Source: Caulobacter sp. (GTDB taxonomy: Bacteria > Pseudomonadota > Alphaproteobacteria > Caulobacterales > Caulobacteraceae). Taken from it: 64,000 nt of DNA. Location of the stretch: NCBI GenBank assembly GCA_030645575.1, contig JAUSMJ010000064.1, positions 34,283-98,282 on the forward strand. Reading direction: 5' to 3'. Positions 34,236-43,073 of this stretch are shown here, piece by piece. Under the pieces are notes generated by a model. It searched no databases. It had not been told where the DNA came from and saw nothing but the letters and a program-made list of their open reading frames with translations. Each line of letters begins with the position of its first letter. The stretch's first letter is position 1. Position numbers and translations under genes: made by a program.

Positions 34236-37127
34236 TTAGTGCGCCTCGTCCCAGTTGGCTGCGGCCCTGGCTTCCACCACCAGCGGCACGGATAGCTCCA
34301 CCGCCGGCAGGGCGGCTTTTTCCATTACCGCCTTCGCCACCCGCATCGTCTCCTCCGCCTCGGCCGCCGACGCCTCGAACACCAGTTCGTCGTGCACCTG
34401 CAGCAGCATCCTTGACGACAACCCCGCGTCCGTCAGCGCCGCCGGCATGCGCGCCATGGCCCGGCGGATGATGTCGGCGGCGGCGCCCTGGAGCGGCGCG
34501 TTGATCGCCGCGCGCTCGGCGAACTGGCGCATGCCCACGGCCTTGCCGCGGATGTCGGGGATGTTGATCTTGCGCCCGAAGATGGTCGTGACAAAGGCGT
34601 TCTCGCGCACCTCGGCGCGCATGCGGTCCATGTATTCGCGGATGCCGGGGAAGCGCTCGAAATAGGTCTTGATGTAGGCCGCGGCCTCCGACTGGTCGAT
34701 GCCCAGCTGGCCAGCCAGGCCAAAGGCGCTGATGCCGTAGACGATGCCGAAGTTGATCGCCTTGGCCCGGCGGCGCACGTCCGACGGCATGCCCTCGATC
34801 GGGGTGTTGAACATCTCCGAAGCGGTCATGGCGTGGATGTCCAGCCCGTCCTTGAAGGCCCGCTTCAGCTGGGGGATGTCGCCCACATGGGCCAGCAGTC
34901 GCAGCTCGATCTGGCTGTAGTCGGCGCTGATCAGCACGTTGCCCGGCTCGGCGATGAAGGCCTTGCGGATCTTGCGGCCTTCCTCGGTGCGGATGGGAAT
35001 GTTCTGCAGGTTCGGGTCGGTCGAGGCCAGGCGGCCGGTGTTGGCCGCGGCCAGGCTGTAGGAGGTGTGCACGCGGCCGGTCTTGTCGTTGATCGCCGCG
35101 ATCAGGTTGTCCGTATAGGTGCCCTTGAGCTTGGCCAGCTGGCGCCAGTCGAGCAGGGTGCGGGGCAGGTCGTGGCTGGCGGCCAGCCGTTCCAGCACGT
35201 CCACATCGGTGGCCCACTGGCCGGTGGCGGTCTTCTTGCCGCCCTCCAGACCGATCTCGCCAAACAGGATGTCGCCGATCTGTTTGGGACTGCCCAGGTT
35301 GAACGGCCGGCCGGCCAGTTCGTGCGCCCTGGCCTCCAGATCGACCATGCGCATGGAGAACTCGTGGCTGAGGCCGCGCAGCAGGTCGGGGTCGACCTTG
35401 ACGCCGGCGTTCTCCATCGCCGCCAGCACCGGCGGCAAGGGCCGCTCGGTGGTCTCATAGACGGTCAGCAGCCCTTCGCGCGCCAGCCGGGGCCGCAGGA
35501 TCCGCCACAGCCGCAGGGTGACGTCGGCGTCCTCGGCCGCGTAGGCGGTCGCCGGCTCCAGGGCGACATGCTTGAAGCTGATCTCGCTCTTGCCCACGCC
35601 GCAGACCTGCTTGAACGGGATCGGCTTGTGGCCCAGCCACAGCGCGCTGAGCTCGTCCATGCCGTGACCGTGCAGGCCGGCCTCCAGGACCGAGCTGATC
35701 AGCATGGTGTCGTCGATCGGCGCGACCTGGACGCCGTACCGGCTGAGCACGCCGATGTCGTACTTGGCGTTCTGGGCCACCTTCAGGACGGACGGGTCCT
35801 CCAGCAGCGGCTTCAGCGCGGCGAGGGCCTGGTCCAGCGGGATCTGGGTCAGGTCGGCGCCGCTCTCGCCGCCGAACAGCCCCTCGTCCTTCTCGCAATG
35901 GCCAAGCGGGATGTAGCAGGCCTCACCCGGCGCCACGGCCAGGGAGACGCCGCACAGCCCGGCGACGGCTGACCCCAGCGCGTCCGTCTCGGTGTCGAAG
36001 GCGACCGTCCCGATGTCGGTGGCGCGATCGACCCAGGCCCGCAGCGTCGGCAGATCGCGGACGCAGACGTACCGGGTGGTGTCGATCTGCACCGGCTCGA
36101 CCGGCGGGGGCGCCTCGCGCTCGCCCGCGCTGTAGCCGCCGGCCGGCGCGGGCCTGGGCGCGCCCATCTTCGGCATCGGCGCGGGCGCCATGCCATTGCC
36201 GGCCGCCGCGTCGCCGACCCGCCGGGCCAGGCCGCGGAATTCCATCAGCTCAAGGAACGCGGCCAGGGTCGGGCCGTCCGGATCGCGCACGGCCAGATCC
36301 TCGACCGGCTCGGGCAGGGGTGTGTCACAGTCCAGCTGGACCAGCTGGCGCGACAGGCGGATCTGGTCGGCGAAGTTGATCAGGGTTTCGCGCCGCTTCT
36401 CCTGCTTGATCTCCCCGGCCCGGGCCAGCAGCGTCTCCAGGTCGCCGTATTCGTTGATCAGCAGGGCGGCGGTCTTGACGCCGATGCCGGGGGCGCCAGG
36501 CACGTTATCGACGCTGTCGCCGCACAGGGCCTGGACCTCGACCACCTTGTCGGGGCCCACGCCGAACTTCTCGAACACCTGGTCGGGGCCGATCAGCACG
36601 TTCTTCATGGTGTCGAGCATCGACACGCGCTCGCCGATCAGCTGCATCAGGTCCTTGTCCGACGAGACGATGACCACCTCGCCGCCGGCGTCGCGGACCT
36701 TGCAGCTGTAGGCGGCGATCAGGTCGTCGGCTTCGTAGCCCGCCAGTTCGATGCTCGGCACGCCGAACGCCTTGGTCGCCTCGCGGACCAGCGGGAACTG
36801 CGGGACCAGGTCCTCGGGCAGCGGCGGACGGTGGGCCTTGTACTGGTCGTACAGGGTGTTGCGGAAGGTCTTGTCGGAATGGTCGAAGATCACCGCCAGA
36901 TGGGTCGGCCCGTCCTCCTTCATGTCCCGCAACAGCTTGAACAGCATGTTGCAGAAGCCCTGCACGGCCCCGACCGGCAGGCCGTCCGACTTGCGCGTCA
37001 GCGGCGGCAGGGCGTGGTAGGCGCGGAAGATGTAGGCCGATCCATCGACCAGATAGAGCCGCACGGGCGGCCCGTCCTGTGTGAGGGGGCGGTCGGTCGG
37101 CAGGGCGGGGGCGTCGGCGTCGGTCAT
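34236..37127 (-). CDS. polA: DNA polymerase I
   Basis: The 963-residue protein has three domains: 5'-3' exonuclease (about 15-310, VDGSAYIFRAYHALPPL, SSDKDLMQL, GIGVKTAALLINEYG), 3'-5' exonuclease (about 340-560, VAFDTETDALG, YAAEDADVTLRL) and polymerase (about 580-963, ADYSQIELRLLAHV, RRRAKAINFGIVYG, LLQVHDELVFE). The DTETDAL motif keeps the acidic exonuclease residues, so proofreading should be active. It fills gaps in repair and Okazaki processing. Start is uncertain: ATG 37127 (used here), 37163 or 37187. Confidence 0.95.
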   Translation of the reverse strand: MTDADAPALPTDRPLTQDGPPVRLYLVDGSAYIFRAYHALPPLTRKSDGLPVGAVQGFCNMLFKLLRDMKEDGPTHLAVIFDHSDKTFRNTLYDQYKAHRPPLPEDLVPQFPLVREATKAFGVPSIELAGYEADDLIAAYSCKVRDAGGEVVIVSSDKDLMQLIGERVSMLDTMKNVLIGPDQVFEKFGVGPDKVVEVQALCGDSVDNVPGAPGIGVKTAALLINEYGDLETLLARAGEIKQEKRRETLINFADQIRLSRQLVQLDCDTPLPEPVEDLAVRDPDGPTLAAFLELMEFRGLARRVGDAAAGNGMAPAPMPKMGAPRPAPAGGYSAGEREAPPPVEPVQIDTTRYVCVRDLPTLRAWVDRATDIGTVAFDTETDALGSAVAGLCGVSLAVAPGEACYIPLGHCEKDEGLFGGESGADLTQIPLDQALAALKPLLEDPSVLKVAQNAKYDIGVLSRYGVQVAPIDDTMLISSVLEAGLHGHGMDELSALWLGHKPIPFKQVCGVGKSEISFKHVALEPATAYAAEDADVTLRLWRILRPRLAREGLLTVYETTERPLPPVLAAMENAGVKVDPDLLRGLSHEFSMRMVDLEARAHELAGRPFNLGSPKQIGDILFGEIGLEGGKKTATGQWATDVDVLERLAASHDLPRTLLDWRQLAKLKGTYTDNLIAAINDKTGRVHTSYSLAAANTGRLASTDPNLQNIPIRTEEGRKIRKAFIAEPGNVLISADYSQIELRLLAHVGDIPQLKRAFKDGLDIHAMTASEMFNTPIEGMPSDVRRRAKAINFGIVYGISAFGLAGQLGIDQSEAAAYIKTYFERFPGIREYMDRMRAEVRENAFVTTIFGRKINIPDIRGKAVGMRQFAERAAINAPLQGAAADIIRRAMARMPAALTDAGLSSRMLLQVHDELVFEASAAEAEETMRVAKAVMEKAALPAVELSVPLVVEARAAANWDEAH

Positions 37128-37225
37128 GGGGGAGAAGATAGTGGCGCCCGGCGCGGCGGTCATCCCGCCAAAGTCGTTGCATTCCACAACCGGGCCGCCA
37201 CTATCGCGTGTGGTGGGAGGCGCTC

Positions 37226-38239
37226 ATGCATAGATTGGTCCTGGTCGCGTTGCTGGTGTTCGCTTCGGCGGCTGTCGCCGTCGCCCAAACCTCGGATGCC
37301 GACTGGCTGCGCAAGCCCACCGGCGATCAGTTGCGGGCCGCCTGGCCGGCCCGCGCCTTGGCCGCCGGACGCGGCGGCTCGGCGATCATCACCTGCGAGA
37401 TCAACATCCGGGGCGGCCTGGAGAATTGTAGGATCGAGAGCGAAAAGCCCGCGGGTGAAGGCTTTGGCGACGCGGCCCTGTTGCTCGTACCCAGCTTCCT
37501 GATGAAACCGGCCATGGAGGACGGAAAGCCCGTTCGATCGGTCATCCGCATCCCGATCGCCTTCGCGTCAGGCGGATCAGGCGGCAACTCGGGGCCGACG
37601 ATCAGCATGGTGACCAATCCGCCCTGGCGCACCGCGCCGAGCTTCGCCGACATGGCGGCGGCCTGGCCCAAAGGCGCCGAGGCCATTCAGCAGGGCCACG
37701 TCTCAATGCGCTGCAAATTCAAGAAGGATGGCGGCCTGACCAACTGCGAGACCCTGACCGAAAACCCGCGCGGCAGGGGCTTCGGCGGCGCGGCTCGCAA
37801 GCTCGCCGCTCTGTTCGCCATTCCCGTCGATCCGCAGGATCCCCACGTCCTCGACCGGACCTACGTCAATTTGCAGATACGCTTCATCAACCCGGCCGCT
37901 CCCGAGGCCTTGAAGCGGGCGGTGGTCCAGCCGCGCTGGATCCGCGGCCCCGACCCGGCGAAGGTTCTGGCCATCTACCCCGAACAAGCCGTCGCGGCGG
38001 GCGTGAAGACGGGTCTCGGCGTGGCCGAATGCACGATCGCCACCGACGGCGCGCTAACCGACTGCGCGGTGGCCCGCGAGGACCCTCCGGGCCTCGGTTT
38101 CGGCCAGGCCGCCGTGGCGGTGGCGGTGGTCATGCGCATGAGCCCCTGGACGGAAGATGGCGGACCGGTTGACGGCGGCAAGATCAAGCTGCCGGTCCGC
38201 TTCAACAAGGCTCCTGATCCGGCGCCGGCGGCGCCCTGA
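37226..38239 (+). CDS. Secreted protein with three TonB C-terminal-like domains
   Basis: The 337-residue protein has a signal peptide (MHRLVLVALLVFASAAVAVAQ) and three repeats of a TonB_C-like module: each has a Trp or Tyr-Pro-x-A opening (AWPARALAAGRGG; AWPKGAEAIQQGH; IYPEQAVAAGVKT), a strand with one Cys, GGL-x-NC or GALTDC, and a P-x-G-x-GFG-x-AA turn (about 28-120, 135-235, 245-330). Each module holds a pair of cysteines (ITCE/ENCR and so on). No proline-rich linker is seen. Start ATG 37226 after GGGAGG. Confidence 0.85.
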   Translation: MHRLVLVALLVFASAAVAVAQTSDADWLRKPTGDQLRAAWPARALAAGRGGSAIITCEINIRGGLENCRIESEKPAGEGFGDAALLLVPSFLMKPAMEDGKPVRSVIRIPIAFASGGSGGNSGPTISMVTNPPWRTAPSFADMAAAWPKGAEAIQQGHVSMRCKFKKDGGLTNCETLTENPRGRGFGGAARKLAALFAIPVDPQDPHVLDRTYVNLQIRFINPAAPEALKRAVVQPRWIRGPDPAKVLAIYPEQAVAAGVKTGLGVAECTIATDGALTDCAVAREDPPGLGFGQAAVAVAVVMRMSPWTEDGGPVDGGKIKLPVRFNKAPDPAPAAP

Positions 38240-39643
38240 CTATCCGGGAAGCCGCTCCAGCACCTCGGCGGCGAACACCGACAGGGTGTCGTCGCGCGCG
38301 CCCATGATCACGACACGGTCGCCGGGCTTCGCCAGCGCCACGAGCCGGTCGCCGCAGGCCGGGCGGTCGGCCAGGGCCTGCGCGTTCCTCCCGCCCGCAC
38401 GGACGTCGGCGGCGATGTCCTCGCTGGTTACTTCGCGGATCGTCGTGCCGCCGAAATAGACCGGTTCCGGCATCAGCAGCAGGTCATCCGGCGCGAGGCC
38501 CTCGAGGAAGCCGCGCACGAACTCCTTGCGCATCAGCCGCAGCGGCCCGAAGCCGTGCGGCTGGAACATCACCAGCAGCCGGCCGGGGAAGGCGTGCAGC
38601 GTGTCCAGCGTGGCGGCGATCTTGTCGGGGTTGTGGGCGAAGTCGTCGATGACGGTCACGCCGCCCTTCGAGCCGACCACCTCCAGTCGTCGCTTGACGC
38701 CCTCGTAGCCCTCGATGGCCGCCACGGCCTCCGCCAGCGGAACGTCCAGCGCCCGCACCGCGCCGATGGCCGCCAGGGCGTTGGCGACATTGTGCCGGCC
38801 GGGAACCCTGAGCCGCACGGCCAGCACCGTATCGCTCGCCTGTTCGTGCAGCCGAAAGCCGATCGAGTCGGGCGCCGGGGCGATATCGTCCGCATACAGA
38901 TCGGCCGACGGGTCCTCGAAGCTCCAGGTCAGCTTGCGCGCCTCCGGCAGCTCGGCCGCCAGCCGGGCGGTCTCGTCGTTGTCGAGGTTCAGCACCACCT
39001 TGCGGGCCTTGAGGGCGTAGTCGCGGAACAGCACCCGCAACTCGTCCATCGTCTTGTGGTCCTCGCTGATGTTGTTGATCACCGCCACCTGGGGCCAGTA
39101 GCGGGCGATCGAGCCGTCGCTCTCGTCGACCTCGCTGACGAAGACCTCGCCCTGGCCGACCAGGGCGCTGGCGAAGGGCGTGTCGTCGGTGACGAAGTTC
39201 TTCATCACCGCGCCGTTCATCACCGTCGGGTCGCGGCCCGCGCGGTGCAGGATCCAGCCGATCATCGCGGTGGTCGTCGACTTGCCGCTGGTGCCGGCCA
39301 CGCCGACCGACCGCGGCGCGGCGTTGAACAGGTCGGCCAGCAGCTCGGCGCGCGACAGCATCGTCGCCCCGACCCGCCGGGCGGCGATCACGTCGGGCAC
39401 GGTGTCCTCGACCGCGGCCGTGGCCACGACGATCTGGTCGGGCCGGGTGACCCCGCTGCCGTCCTGCGCGAACAGGGTGATCCCCCGGGCGCGCAGGAAC
39501 TCGAACTTGGGCGCCGTGCGGCCCTGGTCGAGCGCCCGGTCGGACCCCGCGACCGTCGCCCCGGACGCCTGGACGATCAGCGCCAGGGGCAGCATGCCGC
39601 TGCCGCCGATCCCGCAGAAGAAGTAGGGTCTGTCCTGAATCAT
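38240..39643 (-). CDS. Mur ligase family protein (MurC/Mpl-like)
   Basis: The 467-residue ligase has the N-terminal Rossmann part [15 protein letters not shown]... [10 protein letters not shown], the ATP-binding P-loop [20 protein letters not shown], a central domain with SEVDESDGS and [14 protein letters not shown], and the C-terminal [27 protein letters not shown]. It attaches an amino acid or peptide to UDP-MurNAc. A second MurC copy is expected in the dcw cluster. With the neighbouring LD-carboxypeptidase, a recycling role like Mpl is likely, but not proven. Confidence 0.85.
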   Translation of the reverse strand: MIQDRPYFFCGIGGSGMLPLALIVQASGATVAGSDRALDQGRTAPKFEFLRARGITLFAQDGSGVTRPDQIVVATAAVEDTVPDVIAARRVGATMLSRAELLADLFNAAPRSVGVAGTSGKSTTTAMIGWILHRAGRDPTVMNGAVMKNFVTDDTPFASALVGQGEVFVSEVDESDGSIARYWPQVAVINNISEDHKTMDELRVLFRDYALKARKVVLNLDNDETARLAAELPEARKLTWSFEDPSADLYADDIAPAPDSIGFRLHEQASDTVLAVRLRVPGRHNVANALAAIGAVRALDVPLAEAVAAIEGYEGVKRRLEVVGSKGGVTVIDDFAHNPDKIAATLDTLHAFPGRLLVMFQPHGFGPLRLMRKEFVRGFLEGLAPDDLLLMPEPVYFGGTTIREVTSEDIAADVRAGGRNAQALADRPACGDRLVALAKPGDRVVIMGARDDTLSVFAAEVLERLPG

Positions 39644-39702
39644 GACCGGGCAATATACGGTTGGGGGCAGGGTGACAAACCGCCCCGGGGGTCGGGAAGG
39701 CC

Positions 39703-40539
39703 ATGGCGAAACCGGTCAGGATTGGCGTCGTGGCCCCGTCCTCGCGCATAGACCCGGCCATGCCGGCCGAGGTCGAGGCCCTGGTCCGGCGCCTCTACCC
39801 GGACGGACGGGTCGAGGTGGTGTTCGATCCGCAGTGTTTCCTCGTCCACAACCACTTCGCGGGCGATGACGATGCGCGGGCCGAGGGCTTCCTGCGGGTG
39901 GCCAACGACCCGGCGTTCGACGCCCTGTGGTTCGCGCGCGGCGGCTATGGCTCCAACCGGCCGGCGCGGGCGATCCTGGCCGGTCTGGGCGACGCGGCGC
40001 GCGACAAGATCTACATGGGCTACAGCGACGCGGGCTATCTGCTGGCGGGCCTGCACCGGGCCGGCGTCGGCCGACCGACCCACGGTCCCGTGGCCCACGA
40101 CATCCGCCGGCCGGGCGGCGAGGCGGCCATCGCCCGGGCCCTGGCCTGGATCGCCGACGGCGACCGCGCCGCGCTGGAACCGGGGCTGGAGCCCGGTCAG
40201 AAGGCCGCGGCGTTCAACATCACCGTGCTCAGTCAACTGCTCGGAACGGACCTGCAGCCGGACCTGACCAGCCACGTGCTGCTGCTCGAGGAGGTCGGCG
40301 AATACATGTATCGCCTCGACCGGTCGCTGTTTCACATCACCGGCAATCCCGGCGTCCGTGCGGTGGCGGGCATTCGCCTAGGCCGCTGCAGCGACATCCC
40401 GCCCAACGATCCCGACTTCGGCATGACCGAGGAGCAGGTCTGCCGTCAATGGTGCGAACGGTCGGGGATCCCGTATCTCGGCCGGGCCGACATCGGCCAT
40501 GACGCGGGCAACAGAGTCGTGCCGTTCGGCGTCAGCTGA
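39703..40539 (+). CDS. LD-carboxypeptidase, peptidase S66 family (LdcA/MccF-like)
   Basis: The 278-residue protein opens [15 protein letters not shown] and has the S66 nucleophile Ser in [16 protein letters not shown] after the [12 protein letters not shown] loop, and the C-terminal part [17 protein letters not shown] with the acidic member and [15 protein letters not shown] with the late His. LdcA removes the terminal D-Ala from murein tetrapeptides in the cytoplasm. It is divergent from the Mur ligase with 59 bases between. Confidence 0.88.
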   Translation: MAKPVRIGVVAPSSRIDPAMPAEVEALVRRLYPDGRVEVVFDPQCFLVHNHFAGDDDARAEGFLRVANDPAFDALWFARGGYGSNRPARAILAGLGDAARDKIYMGYSDAGYLLAGLHRAGVGRPTHGPVAHDIRRPGGEAAIARALAWIADGDRAALEPGLEPGQKAAAFNITVLSQLLGTDLQPDLTSHVLLLEEVGEYMYRLDRSLFHITGNPGVRAVAGIRLGRCSDIPPNDPDFGMTEEQVCRQWCERSGIPYLGRADIGHDAGNRVVPFGVS

Positions 40540-40543
40540 GAGT

Positions 40544-40831
40544 CTAGTGGCCCGCCGCGCCCTCGTAGACGCCCGGGGCCAGCCGCTCGGCCTCGTCCCC
40601 GGCGGCGGTCGCGGCCACGAAGCGGCGGTCGCAGTAGGGGCAGTCGATGAAGCCCGCGCCGCCCATCTCCAGCCAGACCCGCGGATGGCCCAGCGCCCCG
40701 CCGACGCCGTCGCAGGCGATACGGTGCGAACGCACGGCCACGGTCTCGGGCGGCGGGAAGGCGGCGGCCGCTGGCGGCGTGGCCGTCGGGGTCACGCCCT
40801 TGATCGTCTTCGCCGAAACCTTGCGCGCCAT
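40544..40831 (-). CDS. zf-CHCC zinc-finger protein
   Basis: The 95-residue protein has a low-complexity N-terminus (about 1-30) and a zf-CHCC domain: RIACDGVGGALGHPRVWLEM, then IDCPYCDRRFV, giving Cys, His and a C-x-x-C pair for one zinc. The domain is shared with the complex I subunit NDUFS6. Its role in bacteria is unknown. Stop is 5 bases from the LD-carboxypeptidase stop (convergent). Confidence 0.88.
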   Translation of the reverse strand: MARKVSAKTIKGVTPTATPPAAAAFPPPETVAVRSHRIACDGVGGALGHPRVWLEMGGAGFIDCPYCDRRFVAATAAGDEAERLAPGVYEGAAGH

Positions 40832-40935
40832 CGTTCTCTTCCCACTGCCGCCCTTGGCTATGCGGCCCGTGGGGCATACCTATGCGAGGCCCCGCCGGGG
40901 CGTCAATTGATCGAAAGCCCGCCAAGAAAGCCCGA

Positions 40936-41898
40936 ATGGACCTGCCCGACTACGCCATCGAGGCCACCGGCCTGGTGAAGACCTACGCCGCCACCAAGAC
41001 CACGCCCGAAAAGCTGGCCCTGAATGGCATCGACCTGAAGATCCCGCGCGGCTCGATCTTCGGCCTGCTGGGCCCGAACGGGGCCGGCAAGTCGACCTTC
41101 ATCAACATTCTCGCGGGCCTCACGCGCAAGACCTCCGGCACGGTGAAGATCTGGGACCGCGACATCGATACGCGGCCCCGCGACGCCCGCGCCGCGATCG
41201 GCGTGGTGCCCCAGGAACTGGCCGCCGACGTGTTCTTCACCCCGCGCGAGTCGCTCGAGGTCCAGGCCGGCATGTACGGCGTGCCGAGGAAGGAGCGCCG
41301 CACCGACGAGCTGCTGGCGGCGCTGGGCCTCAGCGACAAGGCCAACGCCTATGTGCGCCAGCTGTCGGGCGGCATGAAGCGACGGCTGATGGTGGCCAAG
41401 GCCATGGTCCACCACCCGCCGGTGCTGATCCTCGACGAGCCGACCGCCGGCGTCGATGTCGAGCTGCGCCGCCAGCTGTGGAACTATGTCGTGGGCCTGA
41501 ACCGCCAGGGCGTGACCATCGTGCTGACCACCCACTATCTGGAAGAGGCGCAGGAGCTCTGCGACCAGATCGCCATCGTCAACCGGGGCGAGGTCGTGGC
41601 CTGCGAGCCGACCTCGACCCTGCTGCGCCGACTGGACACCCGCAACGTCGTGGTGACGCCCGAGGAGCCCGTGGCCACCGCGCCCGACCTGACCGGCTTC
41701 GAGACGAAGCTGCGCAGCGGCGGCTCGTTCGCCGTGACCTACAAGACCGGCCAGTCGAGCGTCGAACAGGTGCTGGCGGCGGTGCGGGCCAGCGGCCTGC
41801 ACATCAAGGACATCGCCACCGAGGACCCCGATCTCGAGGACGTCTTCCTGGCCCTGACCTACGAGGCCCCCGGCGGGCTGGACCCGACGAAGGACTGA
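40936..41898 (+). CDS. ABC transporter ATP-binding protein (ABC-2 type)
   Basis: The 320-residue ATPase has Walker A LLGPNGAGKST, Q-loop VPQELAADV, signature LSGGMKRRL, Walker B VLILDEPTAGVDVELR and H-loop VLTTHYLEEAQ. The C-terminal 80 residues form an extra domain of the kind seen in multidrug or gliding ABC-2 ATPases (VEQVLAAVRASGLHIKDIATEDPDLEDVFLALT). No permease lies nearby. Start is the ATG at 40936. Confidence 0.93.
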   Translation: MDLPDYAIEATGLVKTYAATKTTPEKLALNGIDLKIPRGSIFGLLGPNGAGKSTFINILAGLTRKTSGTVKIWDRDIDTRPRDARAAIGVVPQELAADVFFTPRESLEVQAGMYGVPRKERRTDELLAALGLSDKANAYVRQLSGGMKRRLMVAKAMVHHPPVLILDEPTAGVDVELRRQLWNYVVGLNRQGVTIVLTTHYLEEAQELCDQIAIVNRGEVVACEPTSTLLRRLDTRNVVVTPEEPVATAPDLTGFETKLRSGGSFAVTYKTGQSSVEQVLAAVRASGLHIKDIATEDPDLEDVFLALTYEAPGGLDPTKD

Positions 41899-41954
41899 GG
41901 GCGCGCCTTCGCCCTCGCGGCGGAATTCGTCCTGATGTCTTGATGAGCATTCTT

Positions 41955-42044
41955 GCTCCGGCGGGACCTTGGTCAAGGACGACCCCTGCGGGGTCGCCGC
42001 TGCGCGGCCGCGAAGCGGTCCTTGAGCAAGGACCCGTCCGGAGC
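41955..42044. repeat. Imperfect 90-base inverted repeat
   Basis: GCTCCGGCGGGACCTTGGTC at 41955 is mirrored by an arm that ends GAGCAAGGACCCGTCCGGAGC at 42044; the two match apart from a few bases. The inner part has smaller hairpins (GACGACCCCTGCGGGGTCG and GCTGCGCGGCCGC). It lies after the ABC ATPase and before rubredoxin. A single copy is seen here. Confidence 0.7.
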
Positions 42045-42135
42045 GAACCATTCCATCAAGGCCTTCAGGGCGTATCAGCATTCGGAAGAGGGGAGCGCGG
42101 GGGGCTGCCTGTCGCCACCAGCGGCCCCCTCGGAC

Positions 42136-42318
42136 CTACAGCTCGACCATGTCGAAGTCGGCCTTGGGCGTGCCGCACAGCGGGCAGACCCAGTCGGCCG
42201 GCACGTCGGCCCAGCGGGTCCCCGGGGCCAGCCCCTCGCCCGCGTCGCCCTCGGCCTCGTCGTAGAGAAAGCCGCAGGTGCGGCACTGCCAGATCTTGTA
42301 GGGGGCGGCGTCGGCCAT
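42136..42318 (-). CDS. Rubredoxin
   Basis: The 60-residue protein has both C-x-x-C-G knuckles of the Fe site: CRTCGFLYDEAEG near the N-terminus and CPLCGTPKADF near the C-terminus, with GLAPGTRWADVPADWVCP between. It transfers single electrons, typically to alkane or other monooxygenases. I choose ATG 42318, 7 bases after GGAGG; ATG 42324 would overlap the TetR stop (ATGA). It follows TetR and may be under the same control. Confidence 0.93.
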   Translation of the reverse strand: MADAAPYKIWQCRTCGFLYDEAEGDAGEGLAPGTRWADVPADWVCPLCGTPKADFDMVEL

Positions 42319-42320
42319 GG

Positions 42321-42968
42321 TCATGCCTCCGGGGATGCGGGCGCGGCGAAGCTCAGCCGCAGGGTCGCCAGGCTGGTGGCGCGGATCGGCTCCAGATCCA
42401 TGTCCGGATCGATCAGGCACTGGATCGACAGGCCCAGCAGCAGGCTGCCGACCATCAGGGCCGCGGCGTCGGCGTCGAGGTCGCGGCGGATCGCGCCCTG
42501 GGCCTGGCCGCGCTGGACCATCGCCTCCAGCCGCCGCTCGACCCGCTCGTGCGAGGCGGCGAAGGCCGCGCGCAGGGCCGACAGGTCGGCCACGGCGCCG
42601 GCCAGCAGCATGAAATAGGCCCGGGCCTCGCCCTTCAGGGCCAGGTCGCGCAGATACAGATCGACATAGGTCAGCAGGGCCTCCAGGCCCGGCATGGCGT
42701 CGATGCCCAAGGCCCCGAGAACCTCGTCCTGGCGCGCGTGCAGATGGGCGATCAGGGCCTCGATCAGACCCTGTTTGGAGCCGAACTTCTGCGTCGCCAG
42801 CCCGCGGCTGTAGCCGGCCCGGGCCCCGATCGCGCCGAAGGTGGCCGCCGTCACCCCGCGCTCGGCGATCACCTCGCTCGCCGCCATCAGCAGGCCGCGC
42901 TCGGACTGGTCGCGGCGTTCCGCCTGGGTCCGGCGGGATCGGTGTTCGACGGGCGCGGACTGAGCCAT
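42321..42968 (-). CDS. TetR/AcrR family transcriptional regulator
   Basis: The 215-residue protein has an N-terminal TetR helix-turn-helix (about 20-70: SERGLLMAASEVIAERGVTAATFGAIGARAGYSRGLATQKFGSKQGLIEALI) and a ligand-binding helical domain. It is divergent from a P450 gene, and upstream of rubredoxin on its own strand, so it is the likely repressor of both. Start is ATG 42968; an in-frame TTG 12 codons upstream runs into the operator region. Confidence 0.9.
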   Translation of the reverse strand: MAQSAPVEHRSRRTQAERRDQSERGLLMAASEVIAERGVTAATFGAIGARAGYSRGLATQKFGSKQGLIEALIAHLHARQDEVLGALGIDAMPGLEALLTYVDLYLRDLALKGEARAYFMLLAGAVADLSALRAAFAASHERVERRLEAMVQRGQAQGAIRRDLDADAAALMVGSLLLGLSIQCLIDPDMDLEPIRATSLATLRLSFAAPASPEA

Positions 42969-42984
42969 GTCAATTCTGTAACTT

Positions 42985-43006
42985 ACTTGTTGGCCGTATA
43001 GCAAGT
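42985..43006. promoter_or_regulatory. Candidate operator between TetR and P450 genes
   Basis: ACTTG (42985-42989) and CAAGT (43002-43006) form a short inverted repeat 12 bases apart in the 105-base divergent gap, close to a second ACTTA half at 42981. Size and place suit a TetR dimer site. It is only a weak sequence signal. Confidence 0.35.
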
Positions 43007-43073
43007 GCGGTGATAACCTGTCTCCGAAGCCGCCGATCCACAGGCGGCGCGGAACCGCTCAGGAAGACATGCG

